Of a DNA stretch of 64,000 nucleotides, positions 1 to 9,540 are shown piece after piece; position 1 is the first letter of the stretch; every line of letters starts with the position of its first letter. The translations under genes and the position numbers were made by a program. The notes under the pieces were generated by a model. That model made no database searches. It had not been told where the DNA came from and saw only the letters and a list, made by a program, of their open reading frames with translations. The DNA is from Orbaceae bacterium ESL0721 (lineage in GTDB: Bacteria; Pseudomonadota; Gammaproteobacteria; Enterobacterales; Orbaceae): the NCBI GenBank assembly GCA_029433365.1, contig JAQTHZ010000001.1, forward strand, positions 620,001-684,000, in the 5' to 3' direction.

Positions 1-1722
1 AGTAACCTTTTTATACTCTATCTGCTCCTATTTTTAGTCTGTCTACCGCTATTACTTCTTAATCAAGTTACGCGGCATATTATTTTATCACTCATTTTAA
101 GTCTGGCGCAGTGCCTGATTTTTGTTGATACAATTGTTTTTCAGCAGTACCGATTCCATATTAATCAATCGGTTCTCTCAATGGTACTCTCAGGGCAAGT
201 GGTCGATTTTTCAATACTCACTTACTGCTTAATTGGGCTGTTGATTTTTGCGCTATTTTGTGTCGAATATTTCACACTCTTCGCTTTAAATAAATTTATT
301 ACTAAAAGATATACCGGTGAATCTGCGAATAAGAGAAGATCTTTTCCTGCTATCTGGTTTGCTAACTGTCTCCTCTTTTTAACACTCTGTATCAGTCAAT
401 TTGGGCATATGGTAGCCTTCTATTATGCTTACTCACCTATTATGGCAATTAAAGAGTATGTCCCCCTTTATTACCCATTAACTTCGTCTACTATTATGAA
501 AATGGTAGATAAAGATGGCGAACGCAAAGTGGTATATAGCCCTAAAGCAAAAAATCATAGTCTCTTCTATCCTAAAGCGCCGTTAGTGATCAATCCATCA
601 AATAAAAAACCACAAAATATTATGTTTATTGTATTGGATTCATGGCGTTATGATACTTTTTCACCTGAAATTTCGCCAAATACCTACCAGTTTGTTAAAC
701 AAAATGGTGGTGTAATATTCAATAACCACTACTCAACAGGTAATGCTACCCGTACAGGTATTTTTGGTCTATTTTATGGCATACCAGGTACCTATTGGGA
801 TGCATTTTTGCGTAATAGCATCCCTTCTCTCTTCGTCACTACACTACAAAAAGAGAACTATAATATCGGTATCTTCACCTCTGCTAAAGTGACAGCGCCC
901 GAATTTGATCGTACCGCATTTGTTACCATAGATAAGTTACGGATCAATAGTGAGGGGAACTCAGCTTCAGAGCGCGATAAAGTATTAACTGATGATTGGT
1001 TAGCTTGGTTTAGATCACGTGATCAAGAGAGACCAACATTTTCATTCCTATTTTATGATGCTCCACATGGTTATGACTTCCCTGCTGACTTTGAAGTGAA
1101 ATTCAAACCGGTTGGGGATCTAAACTATATGACTCTAAATAATGAGACCACTCCAGAACCGATTTTTAATCGCTATAAACAGAGCGTCTATTATGATGAC
1201 CACTTATTGCAACAAATTTATGACGAGCTCCTTGCATCAGGGACTTTAGATAATACTTTAATTATTATTACTGGGGACCATGGGCAAGAGATGAATGATA
1301 ATAGATTAGGTTTTTGGGGACATAATGGTAACTATACTGATGCACAAACCAAAGTACCTTTTATTGTTATTGGTGGAAAGGATAGCGCAAATTTGCAAGA
1401 AAATGCGAATAAATTAACCAGTCATGAAGATGTTGTGCCTTCACTAATGAGACACTACTTATATGTTGAAAATGATATTCGGGACTATGCAACTGGTTAT
1501 GATCTTTTCAGTCCGATGCCTGAAAGAAACTGGTTATTAATGTCAAATTATAGCTCTTATGCAGTGAGAACATTAGATCACATCTATTTAGTTAATCGTA
1601 TTGGCGTTAGTCACTATATGGATGCGCATAATCGTAAAGTTGATCAAACACCCAATTATCAATATATACAGAGTGCGATTGAACAGATGCGCTATTTTTA
1701 CAAAAAGAGCGATAGCCAGTAA
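1..1722 (+). CDS. yejM: YejM/PbgA/LapC inner-membrane LPS regulator (5' end outside window)
   Basis: The frame is open from base 1, and the first 60 codons are hydrophobic membrane segments ending in a YRFHIN sequence like that of the family, so the gene starts shortly before the window. About 573 codons are present against roughly 586 in E. coli. The N-terminal part is a multi-helix membrane domain. The C-terminal part is a periplasmic sulfatase/phosphoethanolamine-transferase-like domain, with DSWRYDTF, a GNATRTGIFGLFYG stretch and TGDHGQEM. In E. coli this protein senses periplasmic lipopolysaccharide and controls LpxC turnover through LapB. An ATG at 181 is an internal methionine, not the start. 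The gene converges on sppA. Confidence 0.93.
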   Translation, partial: SNLFILYLLLFLVCLPLLLLNQVTRHIILSLILSLAQCLIFVDTIVFQQYRFHINQSVLSMVLSGQVVDFSILTYCLIGLLIFALFCVEYFTLFALNKFITKRYTGESANKRRSFPAIWFANCLLFLTLCISQFGHMVAFYYAYSPIMAIKEYVPLYYPLTSSTIMKMVDKDGERKVVYSPKAKNHSLFYPKAPLVINPSNKKPQNIMFIVLDSWRYDTFSPEISPNTYQFVKQNGGVIFNNHYSTGNATRTGIFGLFYGIPGTYWDAFLRNSIPSLFVTTLQKENYNIGIFTSAKVTAPEFDRTAFVTIDKLRINSEGNSASERDKVLTDDWLAWFRSRDQERPTFSFLFYDAPHGYDFPADFEVKFKPVGDLNYMTLNNETTPEPIFNRYKQSVYYDDHLLQQIYDELLASGTLDNTLIIITGDHGQEMNDNRLGFWGHNGNYTDAQTKVPFIVIGGKDSANLQENANKLTSHEDVVPSLMRHYLYVENDIRDYATGYDLFSPMPERNWLLMSNYSSYAVRTLDHIYLVNRIGVSHYMDAHNRKVDQTPNYQYIQSAIEQMRYFYKKSDSQ

Positions 1723-1813
1723 TCTTTACTGATAAGAATAATGTTATCAAAATAATATTGTAAATGCTGTAAAAGCAATGCTATAAAATAATGCTATAAG
1801 GGCTATACTAGAC

Positions 1814-1841
1814 AGTTCTGCCAACCTAAATTGGCAGAACT
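1814..1841. terminator. Hairpin between convergent yejM and sppA
   Basis: A perfect 11-bp stem, AGTTCTGCCAA pairing with TTGGCAGAACT, closes a 6-nt loop. It lies between the yejM stop and the sppA stop, so it could serve both strands. Neither side has a long T run, so termination is inferred from position and stem strength. Confidence 0.55.
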
Positions 1842-1845
1842 AATT

Positions 1846-3705
1846 CTATCTTACATCAGCACAGTTGAGGCAGTAGATATATCGATTTTGTGGGTCGGTT
1901 GCAAATTTATCCCATAGGATTGCACTTTGTTGCAACTGTTTCACTTCTGGTAATTGAGTTAAGAACGATCCGACAACTGATCTACTTACTGTAGTTGGCA
2001 TAAAGGTCATCATATTACTAAACATGGCACTAAACCAGCTGGTTTTTGGAGTTTGCCAATCGATACGGTAATCAGATAATTTCGCCACTTTTACTGCCAA
2101 ACTTACAGCATCATCAAAATCGCCCAACTTATCAACTAACCCTATATCTAATGCCTCTTGACCTAGCCATACCTGACCTTGTGCAATCTTATCCACTCGC
2201 TCAAGCTCCATTTTGCGTGATTTAGCAACTAATGATATAAAGTTGTGATAGCCATTGTTAATATTCATCTGAATCAGTTGACTCATCTCATCTGGTAGCT
2301 TACTTGTGAGATTTTGTTGTGCTAGAGGTGATGTTGCAACACCATCACTATAGACACCCACATGGGCAAGTGTATTTTCAAAAGTTGGAACAATACCAAA
2401 TATACCAATTGAGCCGGTTATGGTGTTGGGATTTGCCACAATATAATCAGCAGCTGTTGAGATCCAATAACCACCTGATGCCGCCATATTCCCCATTGAG
2501 ACAATAATAGGAATATCTTTATCCTTAAGCGAGATTAGTTCACTACGAATAGCTTCAGAAGCGGTTACACTGCCGCCTGGGCTATTTACACGCAATACAA
2601 CGGCTTTAATGTCAGGATTTTGCCGAATAGCACGTAACTGCAAAACAATATCATCACTTCCAGTAACTCCTCTACTGGTATTACCGTCAGTAATCGTACC
2701 ATTGACAAATACCACGGCAATCTGTGGCTTATTATCTGCTTTTATATCTTTAGTTCTATTTGCTGCATAACCGTTATTATCATGCAGAATATAGTCATAA
2801 ATAGTTACTGTATCGCTCTGCTTAAGAACACTGTTTTCAAACTCGTAGGTAGATCTTATCTCATCAATTACGCCATTATTTAGCGCATATTGCGCCATAC
2901 TACCATCAGCATCTCGTAATTTTGCCAGCATAACATCAGCTGTTGGTACTAATGGTGCACCTTTAAGAGCGACTCTACGCTGATCTGTCACATCAGCTAC
3001 ATAGTTTTTCCACATTAAGGATAACCAGCGTGTAGTATTTTCTCGCGCCTCATTTGACATATCGTCACGAATAAAAGGTTCTATTGCTGATTTATAGGTG
3101 CCGACTCGAAAAACATGCGTATTAACTTTAAGATTATCTAGTAAAGTTTTGTAATAGAGGGTATTCGCCGATAAACCATATAGTGCTACTGCGCCTTGCG
3201 GAGTTAAATAGATCTTATCTGCATAACTCGCTAAATAGTATTGGCTCTGGTTAAAATTGGTACCAATTGCATAGATTGGTTTATTTGCATTATGAAACTG
3301 AGTGAGATATTTACCAACATATTGGAGTGATTCTAAACTGGCGCCGGCAAAATTATCTAACTTCAACACCATAGTTGTGATATTTGGATCTTTAGCAGCT
3401 TGGGCAATTTTTTGGGTCAATATAAACAAACTATTCTCACGATCAGTATCTACTTTCTTATCAGATAGCTGATTTATCATTTGATAGAGCCCATCATCAT
3501 AATAGGTGTTATCAACAATTACACCTTCAAGATCGACAACTAATACCCCACTTTGTGGCTTATAACTCTCTGCCTGAGTAGACTTAATTAAATAATAACC
3601 ACTAATAGCAAATAGAATAATAATTAGAAATAGAAGGTTAAAAAAGAAGTCCCGAATAAAATTAAGGCTTTTCCAGATAATTTTCATTGTACGAATTACA
3701 AACAT
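1846..3705 (-). CDS. sppA: Signal peptide peptidase SppA, 67K type (S49 protease)
   Basis: The 619-aa protein is the long, duplicated S49 form that degrades cleaved signal peptides in the inner membrane. A single N-terminal membrane segment lies at about residues 17-40. The catalytic dyad is visible: Lys205 in GTYKSAIEPF of the N-terminal repeat and Ser410 in MAASGGYW of the C-terminal repeat, close to Lys209/Ser409 of E. coli. The first ATG is chosen because AAGG lies 8 nt upstream. A second in-frame ATG six codons later is possible. It is separated from apaH by 86 bp on the same strand. Confidence 0.95.
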   Translation of the reverse strand: MFVIRTMKIIWKSLNFIRDFFFNLLFLIIILFAISGYYLIKSTQAESYKPQSGVLVVDLEGVIVDNTYYDDGLYQMINQLSDKKVDTDRENSLFILTQKIAQAAKDPNITTMVLKLDNFAGASLESLQYVGKYLTQFHNANKPIYAIGTNFNQSQYYLASYADKIYLTPQGAVALYGLSANTLYYKTLLDNLKVNTHVFRVGTYKSAIEPFIRDDMSNEARENTTRWLSLMWKNYVADVTDQRRVALKGAPLVPTADVMLAKLRDADGSMAQYALNNGVIDEIRSTYEFENSVLKQSDTVTIYDYILHDNNGYAANRTKDIKADNKPQIAVVFVNGTITDGNTSRGVTGSDDIVLQLRAIRQNPDIKAVVLRVNSPGGSVTASEAIRSELISLKDKDIPIIVSMGNMAASGGYWISTAADYIVANPNTITGSIGIFGIVPTFENTLAHVGVYSDGVATSPLAQQNLTSKLPDEMSQLIQMNINNGYHNFISLVAKSRKMELERVDKIAQGQVWLGQEALDIGLVDKLGDFDDAVSLAVKVAKLSDYRIDWQTPKTSWFSAMFSNMMTFMPTTVSRSVVGSFLTQLPEVKQLQQSAILWDKFATDPQNRYIYCLNCADVR

Positions 3706-3791
3706 ATTAGTAACCTTTTACGATGAGTGAGCTTGATTAATGATATGGTTAATGGCATGGTAAAAATATGAGATAAATGTAAACAGATCAA

Positions 3792-4616
3792 CTACTTATT
3801 CAATTTAGCTTCAATGTTTCTCTTTCTAAAATATTTTTTATCTTCAAAACGTAGACAGGTCAGCTTCCCACCCCAACAGCATCCGGTATCAAGCGCATAA
3901 ATATGGTCTGGGGTACCCTTACCATTTAACGCAGCCCAATGACCAAAGGCAATACTATAATCTTGGGGGATTTTCCTTGGCAGCATAAACCAAGGTTTAA
4001 GTTTACTTGGCGCTTTTTCAGGAGAATCTTTACAGTAAAAATCGAGCCGTCCATCTTCATAACAGTATCGCATGCGGGTAAAGGCGTTAGTTATATAACG
4101 TAATCGATCAAAACCCTGTAGATCTTCCGACCAGTAATCAGGAAAATTACCGTACATTTTATCTAAGAAGAGAGGATAAATATCACTAGTTAGGACAGCA
4201 TTTATATCGTAAGCACATTTTTTTGCCGTCGCTAAATCCCACTGGGGAGAGATCCCAGCATGCGCCATGATCAATTTAAGATCATCATCAATCTGTATCA
4301 GTGGCTGTTCACGTAACCAATTAATTAACTCATCACAATCGGGAGCAGATAAAATCTGTTTTATATGATCCTTTTTATGATCAGCGGCAACACCAGCATA
4401 GACTGATAAGAGGTGGAGATCGTGATTGCCTAAAACAAGGCGAATCTGTGCAGAATTTAATTTAACAAAACGCAATACTTCTAATGATTTAGGACCTCTA
4501 GCAACCAGATCACCCGTTAACCAAAGTGTATCAGATGAGGAAAAACTGGCCTTCTCTAATAACTGCATAAACTCATCATAACAACCATGAATATCGCCAA
4601 TTAATAAATTTGCCAT
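3792..4616 (-). CDS. apaH: Symmetrical Ap4A hydrolase (bis(5'-nucleosyl)-tetraphosphatase)
   Basis: This 274-aa calcineurin-like phosphoesterase hydrolyses Ap4A to two ADP. Metal-binding motifs appear in order: GDIHGCYDE near residue 7, GDLVARGP near residue 36 and GNHDLH near residue 63. These match ApaH along the length. The start ATG has AGGA upstream. In E. coli the operon reads lptD-surA-pdxA-rsmA-apaG-apaH; here rsmA lies directly upstream with 80 bp between and no apaG. Confidence 0.96.
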   Translation of the reverse strand: MANLLIGDIHGCYDEFMQLLEKASFSSSDTLWLTGDLVARGPKSLEVLRFVKLNSAQIRLVLGNHDLHLLSVYAGVAADHKKDHIKQILSAPDCDELINWLREQPLIQIDDDLKLIMAHAGISPQWDLATAKKCAYDINAVLTSDIYPLFLDKMYGNFPDYWSEDLQGFDRLRYITNAFTRMRYCYEDGRLDFYCKDSPEKAPSKLKPWFMLPRKIPQDYSIAFGHWAALNGKGTPDHIYALDTGCCWGGKLTCLRFEDKKYFRKRNIEAKLNK

Positions 4617-4696
4617 AATTATTATCCTGTTTTATCAACTGCAGTTAAGTAGGATCATTAACAATATAATAAGATCTCTTTTTTAAATCGTTTCGA

Positions 4697-5512
4697 TTAT
4701 TGCGCATCTGCTTCTAACTTACAGTGCTCGGCTAATAGACAGTATTGCGCTATAGTTAGATTTTCAGCACGTAAATTAGGGTTAATGTCAAGTTCGATCA
4801 ATTGCTCTTCGGTAAATAGATTACTTAAACTATTCCGAATTGTTTTGCGACGTTGACCAAATGCAGCTGTAGTAATTCGCGATAAAATCGACACATCTTT
4901 TACATTATAGGGTCTATTCTTATAAGGAATAAGTTTAACAACTGCAGAATCAACTTTAGGTGCCGGACTGAACGACGATGGTGGGACTTCAAGAACGGGG
5001 ATAATTTGGCAAAAATATTGTGCCATAATCGTTAACCGTCCATAACTTTTACTATTAGGCGCAGCAACTAATCGCTGCACAACCTCTTTTTGTAACATGA
5101 AATGCATATCAGTAATAACATCAGCATACTTAAAGAGGTGAAACATAATAGGTGTTGAAATGTTATACGGTAGGTTACCAAATACACGTAATGGTTTTGC
5201 TAACTCACTTGATAACTGATTAAAGTCGATCAACAGTGCGTCCTGATTGATCACCGTTACTTTATCTTTTAAAAGTGGATTATCATTTAAACGCGCGACG
5301 AGATCGCGGTCAATTTCAATAACAGTTAACTGATCAACATATTTACTCATTGGCACTGTTAACGCTGCAAGCCCAGGACCGATTTCAACTAATGCCTGAT
5401 CTGGTTTAGGCTGAATTGCAGCGATAATACTCTCAATAATGAATTCATCATGTAGAAAGTTCTGTCCAAACCGTTTACGAGCAAAGTGCCCCTGATGTAC
5501 ACGACTATTCAT
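4697..5512 (-). CDS. rsmA: 16S rRNA adenine-N6,N6-dimethyltransferase RsmA (KsgA)
   Basis: The 271-aa protein dimethylates the two adjacent adenines in the 3' terminal hairpin of 16S rRNA during 30S assembly. It carries the family's FGQNFL opening, the SAM-binding [10 protein letters not shown] motif near residue 43 and the catalytic NLPYNIS motif near residue 113. It starts 20 bp after the surA stop, so it is probably cotranscribed with surA and lptD. pdxA, which normally lies between surA and rsmA in enterics, is absent. Confidence 0.97.
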   Translation of the reverse strand: MNSRVHQGHFARKRFGQNFLHDEFIIESIIAAIQPKPDQALVEIGPGLAALTVPMSKYVDQLTVIEIDRDLVARLNDNPLLKDKVTVINQDALLIDFNQLSSELAKPLRVFGNLPYNISTPIMFHLFKYADVITDMHFMLQKEVVQRLVAAPNSKSYGRLTIMAQYFCQIIPVLEVPPSSFSPAPKVDSAVVKLIPYKNRPYNVKDVSILSRITTAAFGQRRKTIRNSLSNLFTEEQLIELDINPNLRAENLTIAQYCLLAEHCKLEADAQ

Positions 5513-5532
5513 CTTTATCTATCTTACCACGC

Positions 5533-6894
5533 TTATTTATCACTATTATCTTGGTTTTTTTGGCTATCTTGGTTATCTTGGTTATCTTGGTTATCTTGAT
5601 CATCATCCATGATCTTTATATAGGCATCACCTTTAATCTCTTGAATCCAAACTTGAGACTCTTCGCTAAATTTACGATTAAAAATAATGCGGTATGCTTG
5701 TTCTTTGGTTGCATCACCTGTTTTGTCCACTTTTTTACTATCAATAAGTTCAATTAAATGCCATCCAAATGACGATTTGACTGGCTCGCTAATTTCACCT
5801 TTTTTTAATTCAAGTAATGCATTTTTAAATGCAGGATCATATCGCTCAGGGAGACTCCAACCTAAATCACCACCACTATCGGCAGAACCAGGATCCTCAG
5901 AATAGGCTTTTGCTGCCAGTTCAAAAGAGGTTGATCCATTAATTATAGATTGACGAATTTCATTGATTTTCTGTTTAGCTTTATCGTCAGTCATAAGTAC
6001 ATTCGTCTTAATTAGAATATGGCGAGCATGAACCTCTTGTGCGGTGATAACTTTCGGCGCTTCTGAACGGTTATCAATCACTTTTAAGATATGTAAACCA
6101 ACGCCAGAACGGATTGGTCCAATAATGGCACCTTTTGGTGCGCGAATTAATTTACTCTCAAATATAGTTGGCAACTCATTAATTTTGTGCCAACCCATGT
6201 TACCGCCCTTTAAGGCAAGTTCATCATTTGAGTAGGCTGCTGCCATCTTGGCAAAATTTTCACCTTTCTCTAAACGAGCCACAATATCACGTGCTTTATT
6301 AGAGGCATCAGCAATCTGTTTTCCTGATGCATTTTCAGGTACAGCAATCAATATATGCCCAATATTAACATCAATATTATTAGTTGGCTGTTTTGCAATT
6401 GTTTTAGCTAAATTTTCAACCTCATTATCAGAAATTGTGATACGGCGACGAACTTCATTCATCTTTGCTCTTTCTATTAGCATATCATTTTGAATACGAT
6501 CACGATAATCATTATAACTCATTTTCATCATAGAGAGTTTGCTGCGCAGTTCATCTATGGTCATCTGATTTTCAGAAGCAATTTGGTTAATTGCTTGCGT
6601 GATCTCATCATCTGTAACCGTAATTTTAGCTTGGGTCGCTTTTTGTAAAATTAAATTTTCGATAATTAATCGATCAATAATCTGCCGTCTAAGCGTCTTA
6701 TCATCAGGCAAATTTTTTGGATCCATACTTGCTTTGATAGTATTAAGCATCTCATTAATATCATTCTCCAAAATGACATTGTTATTAACAATTGCTGCAA
6801 CTTGATCGACAACTTGTGGTGCTGCTTGAGTAGATAGAGGTGCAATTAGCCCAAAACCTAAATTTAATATAATCAGTAATTTTGATAATTTCAT
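5533..6894 (-). CDS. surA: Periplasmic chaperone / peptidyl-prolyl isomerase SurA
   Basis: SurA carries unfolded outer-membrane proteins across the periplasm to the Bam complex. A signal peptide (about residues 1-25, ending STQA) precedes the N-terminal chaperone domain, followed by two parvulin domains, each visible by its HILI motif. The ATG at 6894 is preferred over a GTG two codons upstream because GAG lies 7 nt before it. The protein is 453 aa, against about 428 in E. coli. The extra length is a C-terminal low-complexity tail of repeated Q-D-N triplets, encoded by tandem 9-bp repeats. It lies between lptD and rsmA. Confidence 0.96.
   Translation of the reverse strand: MKLSKLLIILNLGFGLIAPLSTQAAPQVVDQVAAIVNNNVILENDINEMLNTIKASMDPKNLPDDKTLRRQIIDRLIIENLILQKATQAKITVTDDEITQAINQIASENQMTIDELRSKLSMMKMSYNDYRDRIQNDMLIERAKMNEVRRRITISDNEVENLAKTIAKQPTNNIDVNIGHILIAVPENASGKQIADASNKARDIVARLEKGENFAKMAAAYSNDELALKGGNMGWHKINELPTIFESKLIRAPKGAIIGPIRSGVGLHILKVIDNRSEAPKVITAQEVHARHILIKTNVLMTDDKAKQKINEIRQSIINGSTSFELAAKAYSEDPGSADSGGDLGWSLPERYDPAFKNALLELKKGEISEPVKSSFGWHLIELIDSKKVDKTGDATKEQAYRIIFNRKFSEESQVWIQEIKGDAYIKIMDDDQDNQDNQDNQDSQKNQDNSDK
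5543..5600 (-). repeat. 9-bp tandem repeat coding the SurA tail
   Basis: On the plus strand the unit GGTTATCTT occurs in uninterrupted copies at 5571-5597, with a one-mismatch copy (GGCTATCTT) at 5562-5570 and degenerate copies at both sides. Read on the minus strand it encodes Q-D-N triplets. The unit length is a multiple of three, so copy-number changes would lengthen or shorten the tail without a frameshift. Confidence 0.9.
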
Positions 6895-7039
6895 ATTCAC
6901 TCAACTTATCTATAAATATATCTATTTATGGAAATAACTATTATTGCCCATGATAATTCACCATGGTAGTTATCACTGGTTGCTCAGTAATTTGACCATT
7001 AAAAAAATGATTAGTTCCATTTTCATCTAAAAAGGTCTT

Positions 7040-9466
7040 TTATTCAAAGCTCGATATATATGGTAATTTACCAAAATTCAACATCTTAGCAGTTGGATTA
7101 GTTGAGTGACCTAAACCTTGTAGTTCAAAATTAATAGAGAATTTATTCTCATATTTACTCTCTTTACTTGTGAAATCCCAATCGGTTAATTTCCTGCCAT
7201 ACTGCACGGTTACACCCCAACAACAGTTACTATAATGTAATCCGGCAAAACTATCTGCTGTACGGCCTAATTTAATATCCTGATAATAAGATCCAACCGC
7301 ACTGACCGTTAATGTTATTGGCCAAGAAGCCATAATACCAGCTTGAGAGATATCCTGTTTATAAGGGGTATTATAAGATGCACCAATTGAATCAATATAG
7401 TTTTGATTAGCATAACGGTATGAGAGTTGCACCAGCTTTTCAGCCCCTGGTCGATACTCTAATATGCTATTTGCAAGCGAGATAGTATCAAGACGGGTAT
7501 CATATTGGATGCCATTGCGGAAGATAAAATCTTTTGTGATAAGCCAGTAGTTATCAGCGGCCCAAGTAATACTACCTGTATCTTTATGTTTATCAAATTC
7601 AGATCGGCTATCACCCGTTTTTGATTGTGTAAAGTAGGTAATCTCACCGAGTGAAAAATTAAATCTCTCTACCTTATTGTTATCATAAAAACGTGTTGTA
7701 ATACCTGCTGATAACTTATTCGCTGATGCAATGCGATCAAGTCCGCTGTATGGTTGATCTCTAAATAGTCCAATATAGTCGGATTGTAGAAGCGTAGAGT
7801 CATAATTCCCAATATTAGATTGATTCCGATATGGAATATAGAGATATTTAACTCGCGGTTCTAAAGTCTGGGTATACCCTTGCAGAAGATCGACATTACG
7901 CTCAAAAATAATTTTTGCATCACTACTAAATTTTGGAATAAAGCGATTAACATTACGATCAAGATTGAGATATTGATCTCTATATTTCGGCAGATCTTGA
8001 TTATAGTGCGTCACCATCATGCCAACTTCAGTTGTTAATGATGACCAAGAGTTAGAGAGGGTATAAGCGACTGTTGGCTCAATATGTGTACGCCATGTTT
8101 TAGGGTTATCGCTACTTGCTGTAACAAAATGCGCGACCTGTCCATAAGTTTTAAATTTAAATGGCCCAGCATCATATAGATAGTAGTGAATATCTAATTG
8201 CGGTTCAGTACGATAGATATTATCTTGAATCTCTTTTCTAAATGCCTGAAAGTGCCTATAACCTAATGCAATATCCCAATTAGTATCGGTATAACCAATT
8301 TTATAATACTGGGTCAAATAGCCATCAGTTTCAGCTGCATATCTAGAACTAAAATCGGTCAAATAACGGTTATCACTTACCCTAGTAACATCAGTATAAA
8401 TACGCCAATTATAATTGATTAAGTTATCATCTTTCCAATAGAATAACCAACGAGGTCGATTGGATGAGCTATAACTCTCATCATCAAGATTTTTTCGTCG
8501 ATCTTTATTGTATAACGAGTCATGTTTTAACCAATCAAATTCTACGGTACCAAGACCAAGTTCATTTAGATAGCGAAACTCGGTTTCTAGTAACAATCCG
8601 CGGTGTTCTAAAATTCTTGGCGTAAAGGTAGCATCATAATTAGGTGCAATATTCCAATATATCGGTTGGGCAAAATCAACGCCATCGGTACTATCAAAAC
8701 TGAGTTCAGGCATTAACAGACCAGAACGCCTTTTGTTACCTGTTGGTAGTTGTAAATATGGGGAGTATAAAACTGGCACTTTTCCAATCTTAAAAACAGC
8801 ATTCCACACTTCAAGGAGCTCTTCTTTATTGTCATGAATAATAGTTGTACCTTGAATATTCCAACTATTATCACCAGTAGGGCAAGAGGTGAAATTACCA
8901 TTTTTTAAAATAATATAACGATTCTCTTCAAACTGCATCTCATCAGCATCACCCCGACCCAAACGATTAACTAACTGATACTGACCTTGTTGCACAGAGA
9001 GATCATTACTATTTAGATTCATTAAGGCATGTTTGCCATTCATCTTTATTAAGTTATCTTGATAGACAAAATCACCATCTAACGTAACTACTCGATTATT
9101 ATCATCTTTAGTATCAATAATAACTTTATCAGATTGGATTGAACGGTTACCTTGTGAAATTGCAACATCACCCTGATAGATTGCAATATTGGGATAGACT
9201 GCTTCAAATTTATTTGATTCAGCATTAACCGGAAGACTATTAATATCCCCTTTAACTACTGGTCGATTAAAAGTCGGGACATTAATATAACATTGTGGAT
9301 TTACATTGTTGTTAGGTAATGTTTTTTTAGAATAACGATCATGTTTAGTAGCATCAATACTACTCTCATCACTATCAGTCGAATTAACAATACTTGCATA
9401 ACTAAGATGACTATATAAAGAGAGAGTAACCGCTATAGCAACAATCGAGGGAGCAATTTTTTTCAT
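7040..9466 (-). CDS. lptD: LPS-assembly outer-membrane protein LptD
   Basis: LptD, with LptE, inserts lipopolysaccharide into the outer leaflet. The 808-aa protein has a signal peptide (about residues 1-24), an N-terminal OstA-like domain with FEAVYPNIAIYQGDV, and a long beta-barrel. The disulfide cysteines of the family are present: Cys59, Cys195 and the Cys748-Cys749 pair. About 34 polar residues separate the signal peptide from Cys59. An ATG at 9466 is preferred to the TTG one codon earlier. The gene precedes surA by 145 bp on the same strand, as in E. coli. Confidence 0.96.
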   Translation of the reverse strand: MKKIAPSIVAIAVTLSLYSHLSYASIVNSTDSDESSIDATKHDRYSKKTLPNNNVNPQCYINVPTFNRPVVKGDINSLPVNAESNKFEAVYPNIAIYQGDVAISQGNRSIQSDKVIIDTKDDNNRVVTLDGDFVYQDNLIKMNGKHALMNLNSNDLSVQQGQYQLVNRLGRGDADEMQFEENRYIILKNGNFTSCPTGDNSWNIQGTTIIHDNKEELLEVWNAVFKIGKVPVLYSPYLQLPTGNKRRSGLLMPELSFDSTDGVDFAQPIYWNIAPNYDATFTPRILEHRGLLLETEFRYLNELGLGTVEFDWLKHDSLYNKDRRKNLDDESYSSSNRPRWLFYWKDDNLINYNWRIYTDVTRVSDNRYLTDFSSRYAAETDGYLTQYYKIGYTDTNWDIALGYRHFQAFRKEIQDNIYRTEPQLDIHYYLYDAGPFKFKTYGQVAHFVTASSDNPKTWRTHIEPTVAYTLSNSWSSLTTEVGMMVTHYNQDLPKYRDQYLNLDRNVNRFIPKFSSDAKIIFERNVDLLQGYTQTLEPRVKYLYIPYRNQSNIGNYDSTLLQSDYIGLFRDQPYSGLDRIASANKLSAGITTRFYDNNKVERFNFSLGEITYFTQSKTGDSRSEFDKHKDTGSITWAADNYWLITKDFIFRNGIQYDTRLDTISLANSILEYRPGAEKLVQLSYRYANQNYIDSIGASYNTPYKQDISQAGIMASWPITLTVSAVGSYYQDIKLGRTADSFAGLHYSNCCWGVTVQYGRKLTDWDFTSKESKYENKFSINFELQGLGHSTNPTAKMLNFGKLPYISSFE
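8097..8108 (+). repeat. Dispersed 12-mer GTTTTAGGGTTA (copy 1)
   Basis: This is an exact copy inside lptD. The coding strand reads AACCCTAAAACA, encoding Asn-Pro-Lys-Thr. It is one of eight copies in the window. Confidence 0.6.
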
Positions 9467-9540
9467 CAATGTTCAACAATATCTATGACTATTCTTGACC
9501 AAGCATTATAGCGGTTATTTATAAAAGTGCGAATGAAAAA

